From a virus, in IMG/VR virus record IMGVR_UViG_3300025168_000711, positions 1 to 23,086 of that record: a stretch of 23,086 nucleotides of DNA. One strand, written 5' to 3'. The position numbers and the translations under genes are program-made. Under the pieces are notes generated by a model. The model ran no database searches. It had not been told where the DNA came from and saw only the letters and a program-made list of their open reading frames with translations. This document shows, in pieces, positions 16,532 through 23,086 of this stretch; position 1 is the first letter of the stretch; every line of letters starts with the position of its first letter.

Positions 16532-18531
16532 TATGCTATGCCTTGTTTTTCTGCTTGTTTCATTATGTTATATAGCTTTTGTGCTCCTGTTTCAACATCT
16601 CCATTACCTATTCCTCTGACAGCATCAGCTGTCATAACGAACTCGTTTTTAGATAACATTGCAGGCACATCATCTGCTTTTTCTTTAATACCTACAGGCA
16701 CAAAACCACCTGTATTTCTATAATCTAACTCAGTTATTCCACCTTGGTTATTTCGAACAGGAACCTCGGAACCCATAGCTAATTCTGCTCTACCACCATA
16801 AGCTTTCATATTTAACATTCTTTTTATTGTTTCATCAAATCCTTCATATTCACCTGTTTTTAAATTAAAATCATCACTGTTTGTAATAGACATTGCTTTT
16901 CCAATACCTATATTTTTTTCTGCTGCTAATTTAATAGCTGCTTGTACTTTTGCATTTTTCATTTCTCTAAACATTTTTTCTTGTCCAGTTTCATCTTCAC
17001 TGCCTCCAGCAAATCCTATTCTACCACCTTCTTTTTTACCCATTTTTATTTTTAAGAAAGCTTTTAAAGCAGATTCGTCTTTTTTAAATTTACCTGGGTT
17101 TTTAAATATTTTATATAATTGAGGCATAGTAAATGTTCGATCACTACCACCTTGTTTAGCTAATGTTTTAAATAAGAAAGATTTTTCTGCTCTAGTAAAA
17201 GGAGATAAAAGCCCTCCTATTCCACCACCTCCTCCTTTAATCTCATCAAGGTCGGATTTAAGAGGATCTATTTGTTTAATACCTGAACGACGTTGAGGAC
17301 TAAATCTTGTACTACTGGGATCATCGCTTCCCTCAAAGAAACCTATTCGACCACCATCAGCTTTACTATTTAATTCTTGTTCTAATTCATATAACATCTC
17401 TTCTTCTTTTTCTTCTTGAGTCTTATCATCCATTGGATAAGGTCCTTGATCCGTTGGTTCACCTGGTTCAAAAATACCTGGTTCAAAATCTGTAAGTTCA
17501 TTAACTGCGTTAGGATATTTTCTAAGTGTTTCATTTAAAGCTTCAACATCTAATCCATTTTCTTCTTTTTCATCTAAGGTAATACTCGGAACACCAAAAG
17601 GTGTTGAACCTGATGAATACTTAACTCTTCCACCTTCTTTTAATCCAAAGGCTTCCGGTGTAATAATGTCTGCGTAATACTTACTATATCTAGCTTTGTC
17701 TGCTTCATACATTTCTTCTGTGTACTCATCTACATCACCAACTAACTCTGCTTCTTTAGCTAATTTTTTTGCATCAAGATAAGAAACACCACCTGCAATG
17801 GTTGCACCAACTGCAAGTTTATCTATTTGAGTTTCACCTGGTGATCCTGGTACAGGGTTTGTAAATACAGCTTTTAGTCCTTTACCGCCTAATTCTTTTA
17901 ACCCTTCACCCATTTGAGTAAAATCGCCACTAGTAATTTTTCCAAGAGATTCTTTAAATGCTGAAGAAGTAGTAGCTTCAGTTGAAGTTTTCAATAAACT
18001 AGGATCAACTTTACTTACAACACCAGAAACATCTGCAGTTTTAGGTGCAAAAAGTTCTTCATATTGAGGAACTTCTATTGCTTCTATTTTTTGTGTTTGA
18101 CCTAATTGTGCTGCTTTTCTTTTATCTAAAAATTTACCAATACCTGTTTCAGTTCCTAAAGGTGAACTAAATCCTGATGTAAAACCACTTCTAGTAAATG
18201 CACCACCTGAAGTAAAAGGATTACTTTGAAAACCTGCGCCGCCTAAATATCTAGCACCTTGACCTAAACCATAAGTCATAAGTCCTGATTTAACTCCTCT
18301 AGAAATACTACCTGTTTGATCAAAGGAACCAAGACCTGCCATAGCGCCACCAAGAGCGGGGTTAAATGGAGCAACAAAAGGTGCAGCTTTAACTGCAATG
18401 TCAGCTACTTCATTAGGTATAATTTTTCTAGCAAACTTTTTAAGACTACTTCCTAAACCGAATTTTTCTCGGTCTACTAAGCTTCCTACTCCATATAGTT
18501 GTCTGTTCATCTGTCCTCTTGATATTGGCAT
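16531..18531 (-). CDS. Virion protein with repeated GGR motifs and a C-terminal EFV module
   Basis: This 666-aa protein begins MPISRGQMNRQLYGVGSLVD, followed by a Gly/Ala-rich, weakly hydrophobic region to about residue 130. The middle is low-complexity and charged. Four copies of a short motif of the form K-x-x-G-G-R-[IVA]-x-[FYL]-x-x-G-S occur between about residues 295 and 595. The last 59 residues form a separate module with V-P-A-M-L-S-K-N-E-F-V-M-T-A-D-A-V and G-N-G-D-V-E-T-G-A-Q-K-L-Y-N-I-M, a pattern I know from several phage virion proteins. The combination suggests an internal virion or tail assembly protein with peptide docking motifs; this is inference. It is coupled to the 290-aa gene by a TAATG overlap. 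Confidence 0.75.
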   Translation of the reverse strand: MPISRGQMNRQLYGVGSLVDREKFGLGSSLKKFARKIIPNEVADIAVKAAPFVAPFNPALGGAMAGLGSFDQTGSISRGVKSGLMTYGLGQGARYLGGAGFQSNPFTSGGAFTRSGFTSGFSSPLGTETGIGKFLDKRKAAQLGQTQKIEAIEVPQYEELFAPKTADVSGVVSKVDPSLLKTSTEATTSSAFKESLGKITSGDFTQMGEGLKELGGKGLKAVFTNPVPGSPGETQIDKLAVGATIAGGVSYLDAKKLAKEAELVGDVDEYTEEMYEADKARYSKYYADIITPEAFGLKEGGRVKYSSGSTPFGVPSITLDEKEENGLDVEALNETLRKYPNAVNELTDFEPGIFEPGEPTDQGPYPMDDKTQEEKEEEMLYELEQELNSKADGGRIGFFEGSDDPSSTRFSPQRRSGIKQIDPLKSDLDEIKGGGGGIGGLLSPFTRAEKSFLFKTLAKQGGSDRTFTMPQLYKIFKNPGKFKKDESALKAFLKIKMGKKEGGRIGFAGGSEDETGQEKMFREMKNAKVQAAIKLAAEKNIGIGKAMSITNSDDFNLKTGEYEGFDETIKRMLNMKAYGGRAELAMGSEVPVRNNQGGITELDYRNTGGFVPVGIKEKADDVPAMLSKNEFVMTADAVRGIGNGDVETGAQKLYNIMKQAEKQGIA
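16755..17645 (-). repeat. Four dispersed copies of a GGR peptide motif within one gene
   Basis: In the 666-aa product the motif occurs as K-E-G-G-R-V-K-Y-S-S-G-S (near 17610-17645), A-D-G-G-R-I-G-F-F-E-G-S (near 17325-17362), K-E-G-G-R-I-G-F-A-G-G-S (near 16998-17038) and A-Y-G-G-R-A-E-L-A-M-G-S (near 16768-16806). The spacing is irregular and the flanks differ, so this is a repeated peptide motif and not a recent tandem DNA duplication. A fifth copy lies in the 551-aa protein near 14241-14279. Confidence 0.8.
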
Positions 18532-18578
18532 AATTTAAATTAGTTAGTGTGCAGGGGAAACCTGAATCTCTTACTTTA

Positions 18579-18782
18579 CTAGGTTTTTCCAAACAAATCA
18601 AGCTTTGGCATCTTAACTAATACATCTCTTTGTACGTCTTCTGGAGCTATATTAGCTACCTTTAAAGCTTCTTCGTCTTTGTATATTTCACCTGTTTTAT
18701 TATTTTTTATAGTTACTATAACTTCTGTGGGTTCTACTAAAGGTAATTCTTTACCATTTATTTTTATTGTTTTATCAGTCAT
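18579..18782 (-). CDS. Small conserved hypothetical protein of the tail module
   Basis: This 67-aa soluble, charged protein has a beta-strand-like first half (T-I-K-I-N-G-K-E-L-P-L and T-E-V-I-V-T-I-K-N-N-K-T-G-E-I-Y) and a helical, polar second half ending in L-D-L-F-G-K-T. No domain is recognised. A good ribosome site, AGGAAGAG, directly precedes the ATG at 18780-18782. The gap of six bases to the upstream gene places it in the same operon. A 47-base spacer separates it from the 666-aa gene. A small chaperone or minor virion protein would fit the position, without proof. Confidence 0.75.
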   Translation of the reverse strand: MTDKTIKINGKELPLVEPTEVIVTIKNNKTGEIYKDEEALKVANIAPEDVQRDVLVKMPKLDLFGKT

Positions 18783-18788
18783 CTCTTC

Positions 18789-19118
18789 CTATGTTCTGTC
18801 AAATTCTAATATTGCAACTGTACCTTCAAAAATATCAGCCGTAGCTGCTTGCAGTTGTAGTTTGTCACTTTCTTCTAATATAATAGTCCCATCTGCTATA
18901 GATTTAGAAGTACCTGAATTAACAGTATGTTCTGCAAACTGAAAACTAGTTGTTACAGAGTTATCATATATAAAAGCTTTTATCTCTACATTACCTGCTC
19001 CTACATTAGCTGTATGTATATTTTGTATAATAGCTCTTGAATCAGAGGGACAAGTATAAATGTCTGTCTTATTAGTTGAGTTTAAATCAAATTGTGTATT
19101 TCTATATCTATTGGCCAC
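18789..19118 (-). CDS. Small beta-rich probable virion protein
   Basis: This 109-aa protein is mostly beta-strand-like and begins M-A-N-R-Y-R-N-T-Q-F-D-L, then I-Y-T-C-P-S-D-S-R-A-I-I-Q-N-I-H and a C-terminal segment with L-E-E-S-D-K-L-Q-L-Q-A and V-A-I-L-E-F. This pattern of alternating strands is common in small phage tail or decoration proteins (from memory). The start codon is GTG at 19116-19118, with GGGAGGAAG ending two bases before it (AGGA core seven bases upstream). Its start overlaps the end of the 60-aa gene by 11 bases. It probably forms a small beta-sandwich attached to the tail or capsid; no specific partner can be named. Confidence 0.75.
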   Translation of the reverse strand: MANRYRNTQFDLNSTNKTDIYTCPSDSRAIIQNIHTANVGAGNVEIKAFIYDNSVTTSFQFAEHTVNSGTSKSIADGTIILEESDKLQLQAATADIFEGTVAILEFDRT

Positions 19119-19290
19119 TGCTTCCTCCCGTACTAAACCATGTTAATCTTTGTTGCTCTTCTCTTAAGTCTTGTTGAAAAGTAGAATTTAATTTTTGTAC
19201 TAATCCATCAAGGTCTCTAATTAATGCATCTGCAACATTTTTATTATAGTCTTTACTAGGTCTTGTAAATGCTAATACTATTTTTGCCAT
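19108..19290 (-). CDS. Small conserved phage protein of the tail module
   Basis: This 60-aa protein contains a central helix, A-L-I-R-D-L-D-G-L-V-Q-K-L-N, followed by F-Q-Q-D-L-R-E-E-Q-Q-R-L-T-W-F. The Q-K-L-N-x-x-F-Q-Q-D-L segment with a W-F near the end recurs in short proteins next to tail genes of marine phages (from memory). The ATG at 19288-19290 overlaps the stop of the 717-aa tail gene (TAATG), with a GGAAGAAG purine tract just upstream, so it should be made in step with the tail protein. Function is unknown; a small helical tail component or assembly factor fits the location. Confidence 0.7.
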   Translation of the reverse strand: MAKIVLAFTRPSKDYNKNVADALIRDLDGLVQKLNSTFQQDLREEQQRLTWFSTGGSSGQ

Positions 19291-21443
19291 TATCTTCTTC
19301 CGTCCGCTTGTATATCCAATCTAAATCCACCAAGCTTCCAATCTTGTGCGGATCCTGTATTTGCAATTTTCAAAGAAATTGCTCTTCCTCTAGCTCTTGT
19401 ATCTACTTTAGTTGTAGATGAAGTAATTGTAAAGGGTCCAAGTGAGGAACTTGCTTGGGAACTATTTGGATAATCTCTTAGGTTTAAAGTAACTTGAGTA
19501 TTGCCACTTTGAGATAAAAAGTCAGGTACGAATCTTCTTATTTTCATAATAAACTCACCATCTCCTCTTGTGTCCGCACCACCTTGTTGCCCTTGAGTAA
19601 TATCATAATCCCCTGATTGTATGTTAGCTGCTACTGTAGTGGTTGCTGAAGATTTAACTTGATCGGTTCCTGTTTCGTGTTGATAGTATGTTGTAGCTCC
19701 TTCAGTATTTCCAACAACATCATAAGATGTACCCGACGCATTAAAAGATGTTGCATGAGGTAAACCAAATACAGACGAATCAACCCAAGTTGTTCTAGCT
19801 AAAGATCCTGTAGTCCATATAGGTCTTTGTGGTGATGATTCCATATAATTATATGTTACAGATCTATTAACTATTTCTGAAGATTGAGTTGGATAAAACC
19901 AAGTTATTTCACCAAACAAGTTATTTAAACCTACGTTAATTAATTGAGATGCTGTTGTATTAATATCATCAAATACATAATCTTCTACTAAACAAATCAT
20001 AGTTTCTAAATTACCAGAGTATCTAAAGAATCCATTTTCAGATAACCAATATGCAGCACCGTCTACTTCTATAGCGGCATTCATTCCAATTAAACCACAG
20101 TTTGTACCTACTTGTGCAAAACCAAATGTAAATGGTGGACCAATAAAACGCATTGTAAATAATGATGTATCTGTCCAAACATAAATAGCATCTCTACCTC
20201 TAACAGCTCCTATAATCCGTGATCCATCGGCAAGTCTTTGTGTACCAGCGGTATTTACAGCTGTAGGTGCGTAAACATTAATATTTTCTTGATCAGAAAA
20301 TCTAATAAACATATCGTCTTGTGTCGATTGATCTCCAATCGTTGTTTCTGTACCAAAGAATACTAAGTGTCTATCCGGTGTAGATACTAACATATCTCTA
20401 GATGCCGTGGGTGCTCCAGATATAATAGTGGCTCTTGTTGCTACGGCATTAGCTGCATTTGAATCCCATTCAAAAACTTGTGCATTGTGAATTAAAGAAA
20501 TAACCTTGTCTCCAAAGTTATCTATAGACCACATACCTGGATCTATAACTAAGTCTCCAGATGCTGCTTCACCCCATGCTACATAATCAGATGAGTTTGT
20601 AACTGCCACACCATTGCTGTGTATTGCTGCGGTTGTATTTCTTACACCTCTTGTAACACCTGTTAATTGATTACCTGCAATTCCTGTGTATGATATTTCT
20701 TCTGATCCTATTTGAACAAAGTTTGTTCCTGATGATGGAAATAAAGATGCATCACCTAATACTACTGTAGTTGTTGAAGCATTGATACCGCCATTCAAAG
20801 TTGTAATAGCTTCTCCCGATACTGTTCCACTCCACTGTCCTAAACCAAAACCAAATCCTGGTGCTTGTTCTGCTGGTCCTACACTATAATAAGCTTGAAC
20901 TCTAATACCACCAGATGTTGTAGCACCTGATCCTGTTTCATTAGAAGACATTGTAATATTAATTTCTGATGATGATATAACAGTTGTTACCATAAACTTT
21001 TTATCATCAAAATCTGTTGCTGAATAATTAGAGTTTGTAATAGCTGTAAAATTATCTAATAAAACAATATCACCTGCTACTAAACCATGATTACCACTAA
21101 ATGTTATAGTAACAACAGCGGATCCGTTTGTTGTAGAAAAAGCATTAGATAAAGATGTTGTAGATCGAATTGGGTGTATGTCATAAAACACACCACCAGA
21201 ATAAACATATAAAATTCTGTTTGTACCTATAATAGAAAACTTAGTTCCTGATCTATTAACAATATGATGCATAGCTCTTGCTGCACCCGTCATATCGTTT
21301 TCACCAAGTTGTAACCAACCGCCTATTTTTTCAGGGGTGTTGTACCTAAATCGTACATTGTCGCCATCGATCCATTGTCCCTCCGCTTGAGTTGGGGTCA
21401 ATTGTTTATTGAATCCAGGCAAAAAATTCATCTTTTGTAGCAT
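19290..21443 (-). CDS. Tail / packaged-DNA stabilization protein (P22 gp10-like)
   Basis: This 717-aa protein has the N-terminal pattern of the P22 gp10-like stabilization family: F-L-P-G-F-N-K-Q near residues 7-14, then W-I-D-G-D-N-V-R-F-R-Y near 24-34 and P-E-K-I-G-G-W near 37-43. Later come W-S-I-D-N-F-G-D near 305-312 and repeated beta-blade-like segments to the end. Two beta modules seem inserted in the first third, at about 97-187 and 221-283; the second contains Q-I-G-S-E-E-I-S-Y-T-G and L-T-G-V-T-R-G-V. The family plugs the portal-tail channel and links to the tail needle or hub. AGGAA lies six bases before the ATG at 21441-21443, supporting that start over Met5. Confidence 0.75.
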   Translation of the reverse strand: MLQKMNFLPGFNKQLTPTQAEGQWIDGDNVRFRYNTPEKIGGWLQLGENDMTGAARAMHHIVNRSGTKFSIIGTNRILYVYSGGVFYDIHPIRSTTSLSNAFSTTNGSAVVTITFSGNHGLVAGDIVLLDNFTAITNSNYSATDFDDKKFMVTTVISSSEINITMSSNETGSGATTSGGIRVQAYYSVGPAEQAPGFGFGLGQWSGTVSGEAITTLNGGINASTTTVVLGDASLFPSSGTNFVQIGSEEISYTGIAGNQLTGVTRGVRNTTAAIHSNGVAVTNSSDYVAWGEAASGDLVIDPGMWSIDNFGDKVISLIHNAQVFEWDSNAANAVATRATIISGAPTASRDMLVSTPDRHLVFFGTETTIGDQSTQDDMFIRFSDQENINVYAPTAVNTAGTQRLADGSRIIGAVRGRDAIYVWTDTSLFTMRFIGPPFTFGFAQVGTNCGLIGMNAAIEVDGAAYWLSENGFFRYSGNLETMICLVEDYVFDDINTTASQLINVGLNNLFGEITWFYPTQSSEIVNRSVTYNYMESSPQRPIWTTGSLARTTWVDSSVFGLPHATSFNASGTSYDVVGNTEGATTYYQHETGTDQVKSSATTTVAANIQSGDYDITQGQQGGADTRGDGEFIMKIRRFVPDFLSQSGNTQVTLNLRDYPNSSQASSSLGPFTITSSTTKVDTRARGRAISLKIANTGSAQDWKLGGFRLDIQADGRR

Positions 21444-21464
21444 AGAAATTCCTGTTTTATTTAG

Positions 21465-21491
21465 ATTATATTAAATTGCGCTGTAGATCAA
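21465..21491 (-). promoter_or_regulatory. Candidate promoter for the tail and virion genes
   Basis: On the minus strand a perfect TATAAT (21465-21470) lies 15 bases after TTGATC (21486-21491), which matches TTGACA at four of six positions. The 50-base gap between the 2OG oxygenase gene and the tail gene is the longest gap in the right half of the window. Transcription would start near 21458, 15 bases before the tail gene ATG, keeping its ribosome site. The spacer is shorter than the ideal 17, so this remains a candidate. Confidence 0.4.
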
Positions 21492-21493
21492 CG

Positions 21494-22138
21494 TTATTTG
21501 GGTATACCCAACATAGGTCTTTTATCATACAAATTGGACTTTGCAAACCGTCCATCTGCATGATTATAGTGTAAAAACACTTGTCCGCAAAGCTTTCCTT
21601 CAAAAGGTTTTCGCCAATGCTCTAATTCACAGCCAGAATAAATAAGCATATCACCAGGTTTTAAATTAACTTCTACACCTAATGGTGCACTTGGTTTGAT
21701 AATACCTTTGTATTCTTCAATAACATTATCTGCTCCTGTTGGATCTAGATAGATAGGCCAGTGATCACCACCTAAACATAGTGTAGTTGATATTTCACAA
21801 CTAGGTCTATCTTTATGTCTATTTAATATATTACCTGTTCTATAAAGTCTTGTGTAAGAATAAGTTGGAACTAATTTAAGTCCTGTTTTCTTTTGCATAA
21901 CATCAATAGTTTTAACTAATAAAACTTCCATAAGTCTATCTGCATATTTAGCATAAGATCCTGGTACTTGTTTATCATGAAAATTACCAACTAATGGATT
22001 ACCTACATGGGTGGTATAATTGTTTATCATCCAGTTATCAGCTTCTGCAGATATTTGTAAATATCTATAAGCAACGTCTGCTAACTCTTTAGATATAGCA
22101 CCACGTATGACTTGGTATTTATTTTTCTTAAAACTCAT
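21494..22138 (-). CDS. 2OG-Fe(II) oxygenase
   Basis: This 214-aa protein shows the double-stranded beta-helix dioxygenase pattern: L-N-R-H108-K-D110 supplies the H-x-D iron ligands, and L-E-H174-W-R the distal histidine. Between them lie I-S-T-T-L-C-L and L-K-P-G-D-M-L-I-Y-S-G, the usual strands before the distal ligand, followed by V-F-L-H-Y. Such enzymes use 2-oxoglutarate and oxygen to hydroxylate a substrate, which cannot be told from sequence. Its ATG overlaps the stop of the preceding oxygenase gene (ATGA, 22135-22138), so the two are translated in tandem. It is the last of three such genes before the tail operon. Confidence 0.85.
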   Translation of the reverse strand: MSFKKNKYQVIRGAISKELADVAYRYLQISAEADNWMINNYTTHVGNPLVGNFHDKQVPGSYAKYADRLMEVLLVKTIDVMQKKTGLKLVPTYSYTRLYRTGNILNRHKDRPSCEISTTLCLGGDHWPIYLDPTGADNVIEEYKGIIKPSAPLGVEVNLKPGDMLIYSGCELEHWRKPFEGKLCGQVFLHYNHADGRFAKSNLYDKRPMLGIPK

Positions 22139-22740
22139 ATTTGTATAAAGTTAAAGGACACAGATATACGCCAGTTCTTTTCGCCTTTATCTGTATTTAA
22201 ATTAATGTCTACGCCGTGAGGCAACCACGATGGAAAGAATATCATTCTTCCTTCTACAGGTTCATAAGCACATACTCTCCATAAAGCTTCAGGCATACCT
22301 TCAATTCTTCTAGGCATATGTGTATTTGGTCCTGGTCTAGGATCTTCTAAAAATATTTTACCTGAGTTTTTTGGCGCTTTGATATAATATACACCTGACC
22401 ATAATGAGTTAGGGTGAGTGTGTGTTTTGTTGTACGAATATGTAGGGCTAACATTTGCCCACATATTACCTAATCCTAGTTTAGGTTGTACTCCATAATC
22501 TTTATTGCACTCTTCAGCCATTTTAAATAGTTCTTGAGTAAGAGGATTAAATTCTTTTTTCTTATCCATGTCTGTTTTACTGTGCCAACCAAATCCAGAG
22601 TTTGTTTTCTTTTCTCCATCAGGATCAGCTTTCTTCCAAGCTTTAATATGCTTAAATAAGTATTTATTTAATTCTTTAGCGTTAGGTAAATCATAAAAGT
22701 ATACAGGAGTTGGAAATAATATTTTTCTATTAAGTTTCAT
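22135..22740 (-). CDS. 2OG-Fe(II) oxygenase, TIGR02466-like family
   Basis: From the ATG at 22738-22740 the product is 201 aa. It starts with an L-F-P-T-P-V-Y segment typical of the TIGR02466/2OG-FeII_Oxy_5 group. It continues with W-A-N-V-S and T-H107-T-H109-P-N-S-L-W-S-G-V-Y-Y, then I-F-L-E-D-P-R, then F-F-P-S-W-L-P-H175-G-V and W-R191-I-S-V-S-F-N, which give iron-binding and 2OG-binding residues. An upstream in-frame ATG at 22764 exists, but the 22740 start forms an ATGA overlap with the preceding stop and follows a GGAGG about 12 bases upstream. The substrate is unknown. It differs clearly in sequence from its two neighbours, so the three are not recent duplicates. Confidence 0.87.
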   Translation of the reverse strand: MKLNRKILFPTPVYFYDLPNAKELNKYLFKHIKAWKKADPDGEKKTNSGFGWHSKTDMDKKKEFNPLTQELFKMAEECNKDYGVQPKLGLGNMWANVSPTYSYNKTHTHPNSLWSGVYYIKAPKNSGKIFLEDPRPGPNTHMPRRIEGMPEALWRVCAYEPVEGRMIFFPSWLPHGVDINLNTDKGEKNWRISVSFNFIQI

Positions 22741-23086
22741 TTTAATGGCGGTCCTCCAAACCACATAACCATAGATCTTCTTATACCTTTTTTAACAGGG
22801 GCTACTTTGTGTCTTAAAAATGATGCAAAGAATATAGCTTGTCCTTGTTTCAAGGGTAAAGGCTTCTCGCCACCCATTTCTGAAAACATTAAATCGCCTC
22901 CAGTAAAATCTTTAGGGTCTGACAATAATAAAGTCATAGATATTTTTCTAATAGGATTCTGGCCTTCTTGACCAAAAGCATTTAGATCCATATGCCAATC
23001 ATAAAAACCACCTTTAGGATATTCTGTAAATTGTGCTGGCTCTGTAAGTGTTACACCATCAAAACCAAAATGATTTAAATTTACAA
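22737..23086 (-). CDS. 2OG-Fe(II) oxygenase, PKHD/prolyl-hydroxylase type, N-terminus beyond window
   Basis: The reading frame stays open to the window end, giving 115 visible residues. The sequence Y-P-K-G-G-F-Y-D-W-H-M-D-L-N carries the H-x-D iron motif, and R-K-I-S-M-T-L-L-L-S, T-G-G-D-L and F-F-A-S-F-L-R-H-K-V-A-P-V follow, with the distal His and then R-R-S-M-V-M-W-F. This is the C-terminal catalytic half of a prolyl-4-hydroxylase/PKHD-type enzyme. The first internal Met (22989-22991) lies inside the H-M-D motif and cannot be the start. Its TGA stop overlaps the next oxygenase ATG as ATGA. The substrate could be protein, nucleic acid or a small molecule. Confidence 0.9.
   Translation of the reverse strand, partial: VNLNHFGFDGVTLTEPAQFTEYPKGGFYDWHMDLNAFGQEGQNPIRKISMTLLLSDPKDFTGGDLMFSEMGGEKPLPLKQGQAIFFASFLRHKVAPVKKGIRRSMVMWFGGPPLK

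Noticed and set aside
18556-18590. Possible terminator in the 47-base gap between the 67-aa and 666-aa genes
   Set aside because: GGAAA-CCT and AGGTTTCC arms can pair, but with a two-base bulge, a 17-base loop, no U tract, and part of the stem inside the coding end.
18775-18801. TTGACA box at the end of the 109-aa gene on the minus strand
   Set aside because: No acceptable -10 at 16-18 bases; the only candidates lie at 19-20 bases inside the 67-aa gene.
22737-22991. Complete 84-aa oxygenase starting at the Met at 22989-22991
   Set aside because: That Met is the middle residue of the H-M-D iron-binding motif, and the frame is open to the window edge, so the gene is longer.
1-23086. tRNA genes, CRISPR arrays, insertion sequences and att sites
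   Set aside because: Nothing with a cloverleaf pattern, regular direct repeats, transposase motifs or flanking inverted repeats was seen; the window is almost fully coding.

Overview
This AT-rich window reads as the middle of a tailed-phage genome, most likely a podovirus-like marine phage. It holds a family A DNA polymerase, an archaeo-eukaryotic-type primase, two helicases, a P22 gp10-like tail protein, ejection-type virion proteins and three 2OG-Fe(II) oxygenases. The set and the protein styles recall phages of AT-rich marine bacteria such as Pelagibacterales. That host assignment is inference from memory of similar phages, not a computed match. No terminase, portal, capsid, integrase, tRNA or RNA polymerase gene is visible, so both ends run on into sequence outside the window.

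All genes but one lie on the minus strand, so transcription runs mainly from high to low coordinates. In that order, 23086-21494 carries three coupled 2OG-Fe(II) oxygenase genes, the first cut by the window edge. 21443-18579 carries a 717-aa tail/stabilization protein and three small genes, two of them probable virion proteins. 18531-9071 carries probable internal or ejection-type virion proteins of 666, 290, 551 and 1484 aa, then 153 aa, then a 64-aa holin-like membrane protein. At the module boundary, 7447-8880 is a SNF2-type helicase on the plus strand with its own near-consensus promoter. 7397-1 is the DNA metabolism module: two conserved phage proteins, a possible ssDNA-binding protein, an AEP primase, a UvrD/Rep-like helicase, a small DUF3310 protein, DNA polymerase I and a conserved protein cut by the left edge.

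Genes are packed almost without gaps. Many junctions are TAATG, ATGA or GTGA stop-start overlaps, which points to translationally coupled operons. Three corrections to naive ORF calls matter. The gene at the left edge is in the frame starting at 310. The SNF2 gene should start at 7447, because its promoter lies on top of the upstream ATG. The gene at the right edge continues past its first internal Met, which is part of the iron-binding H-x-D motif.

The best candidates for new biology are the triple 2OG-Fe(II) oxygenase operon, a recurring GGR-centred peptide motif shared by two adjacent virion proteins, the reversed SNF2 gene with a palindromic shared -10 region, and a strong hairpin just ahead of the primase gene. 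The DNA polymerase carries Leu at the position of E. coli Pol I Phe762, a known lifestyle-associated marker. There is no gene-free stretch above 300 bases.
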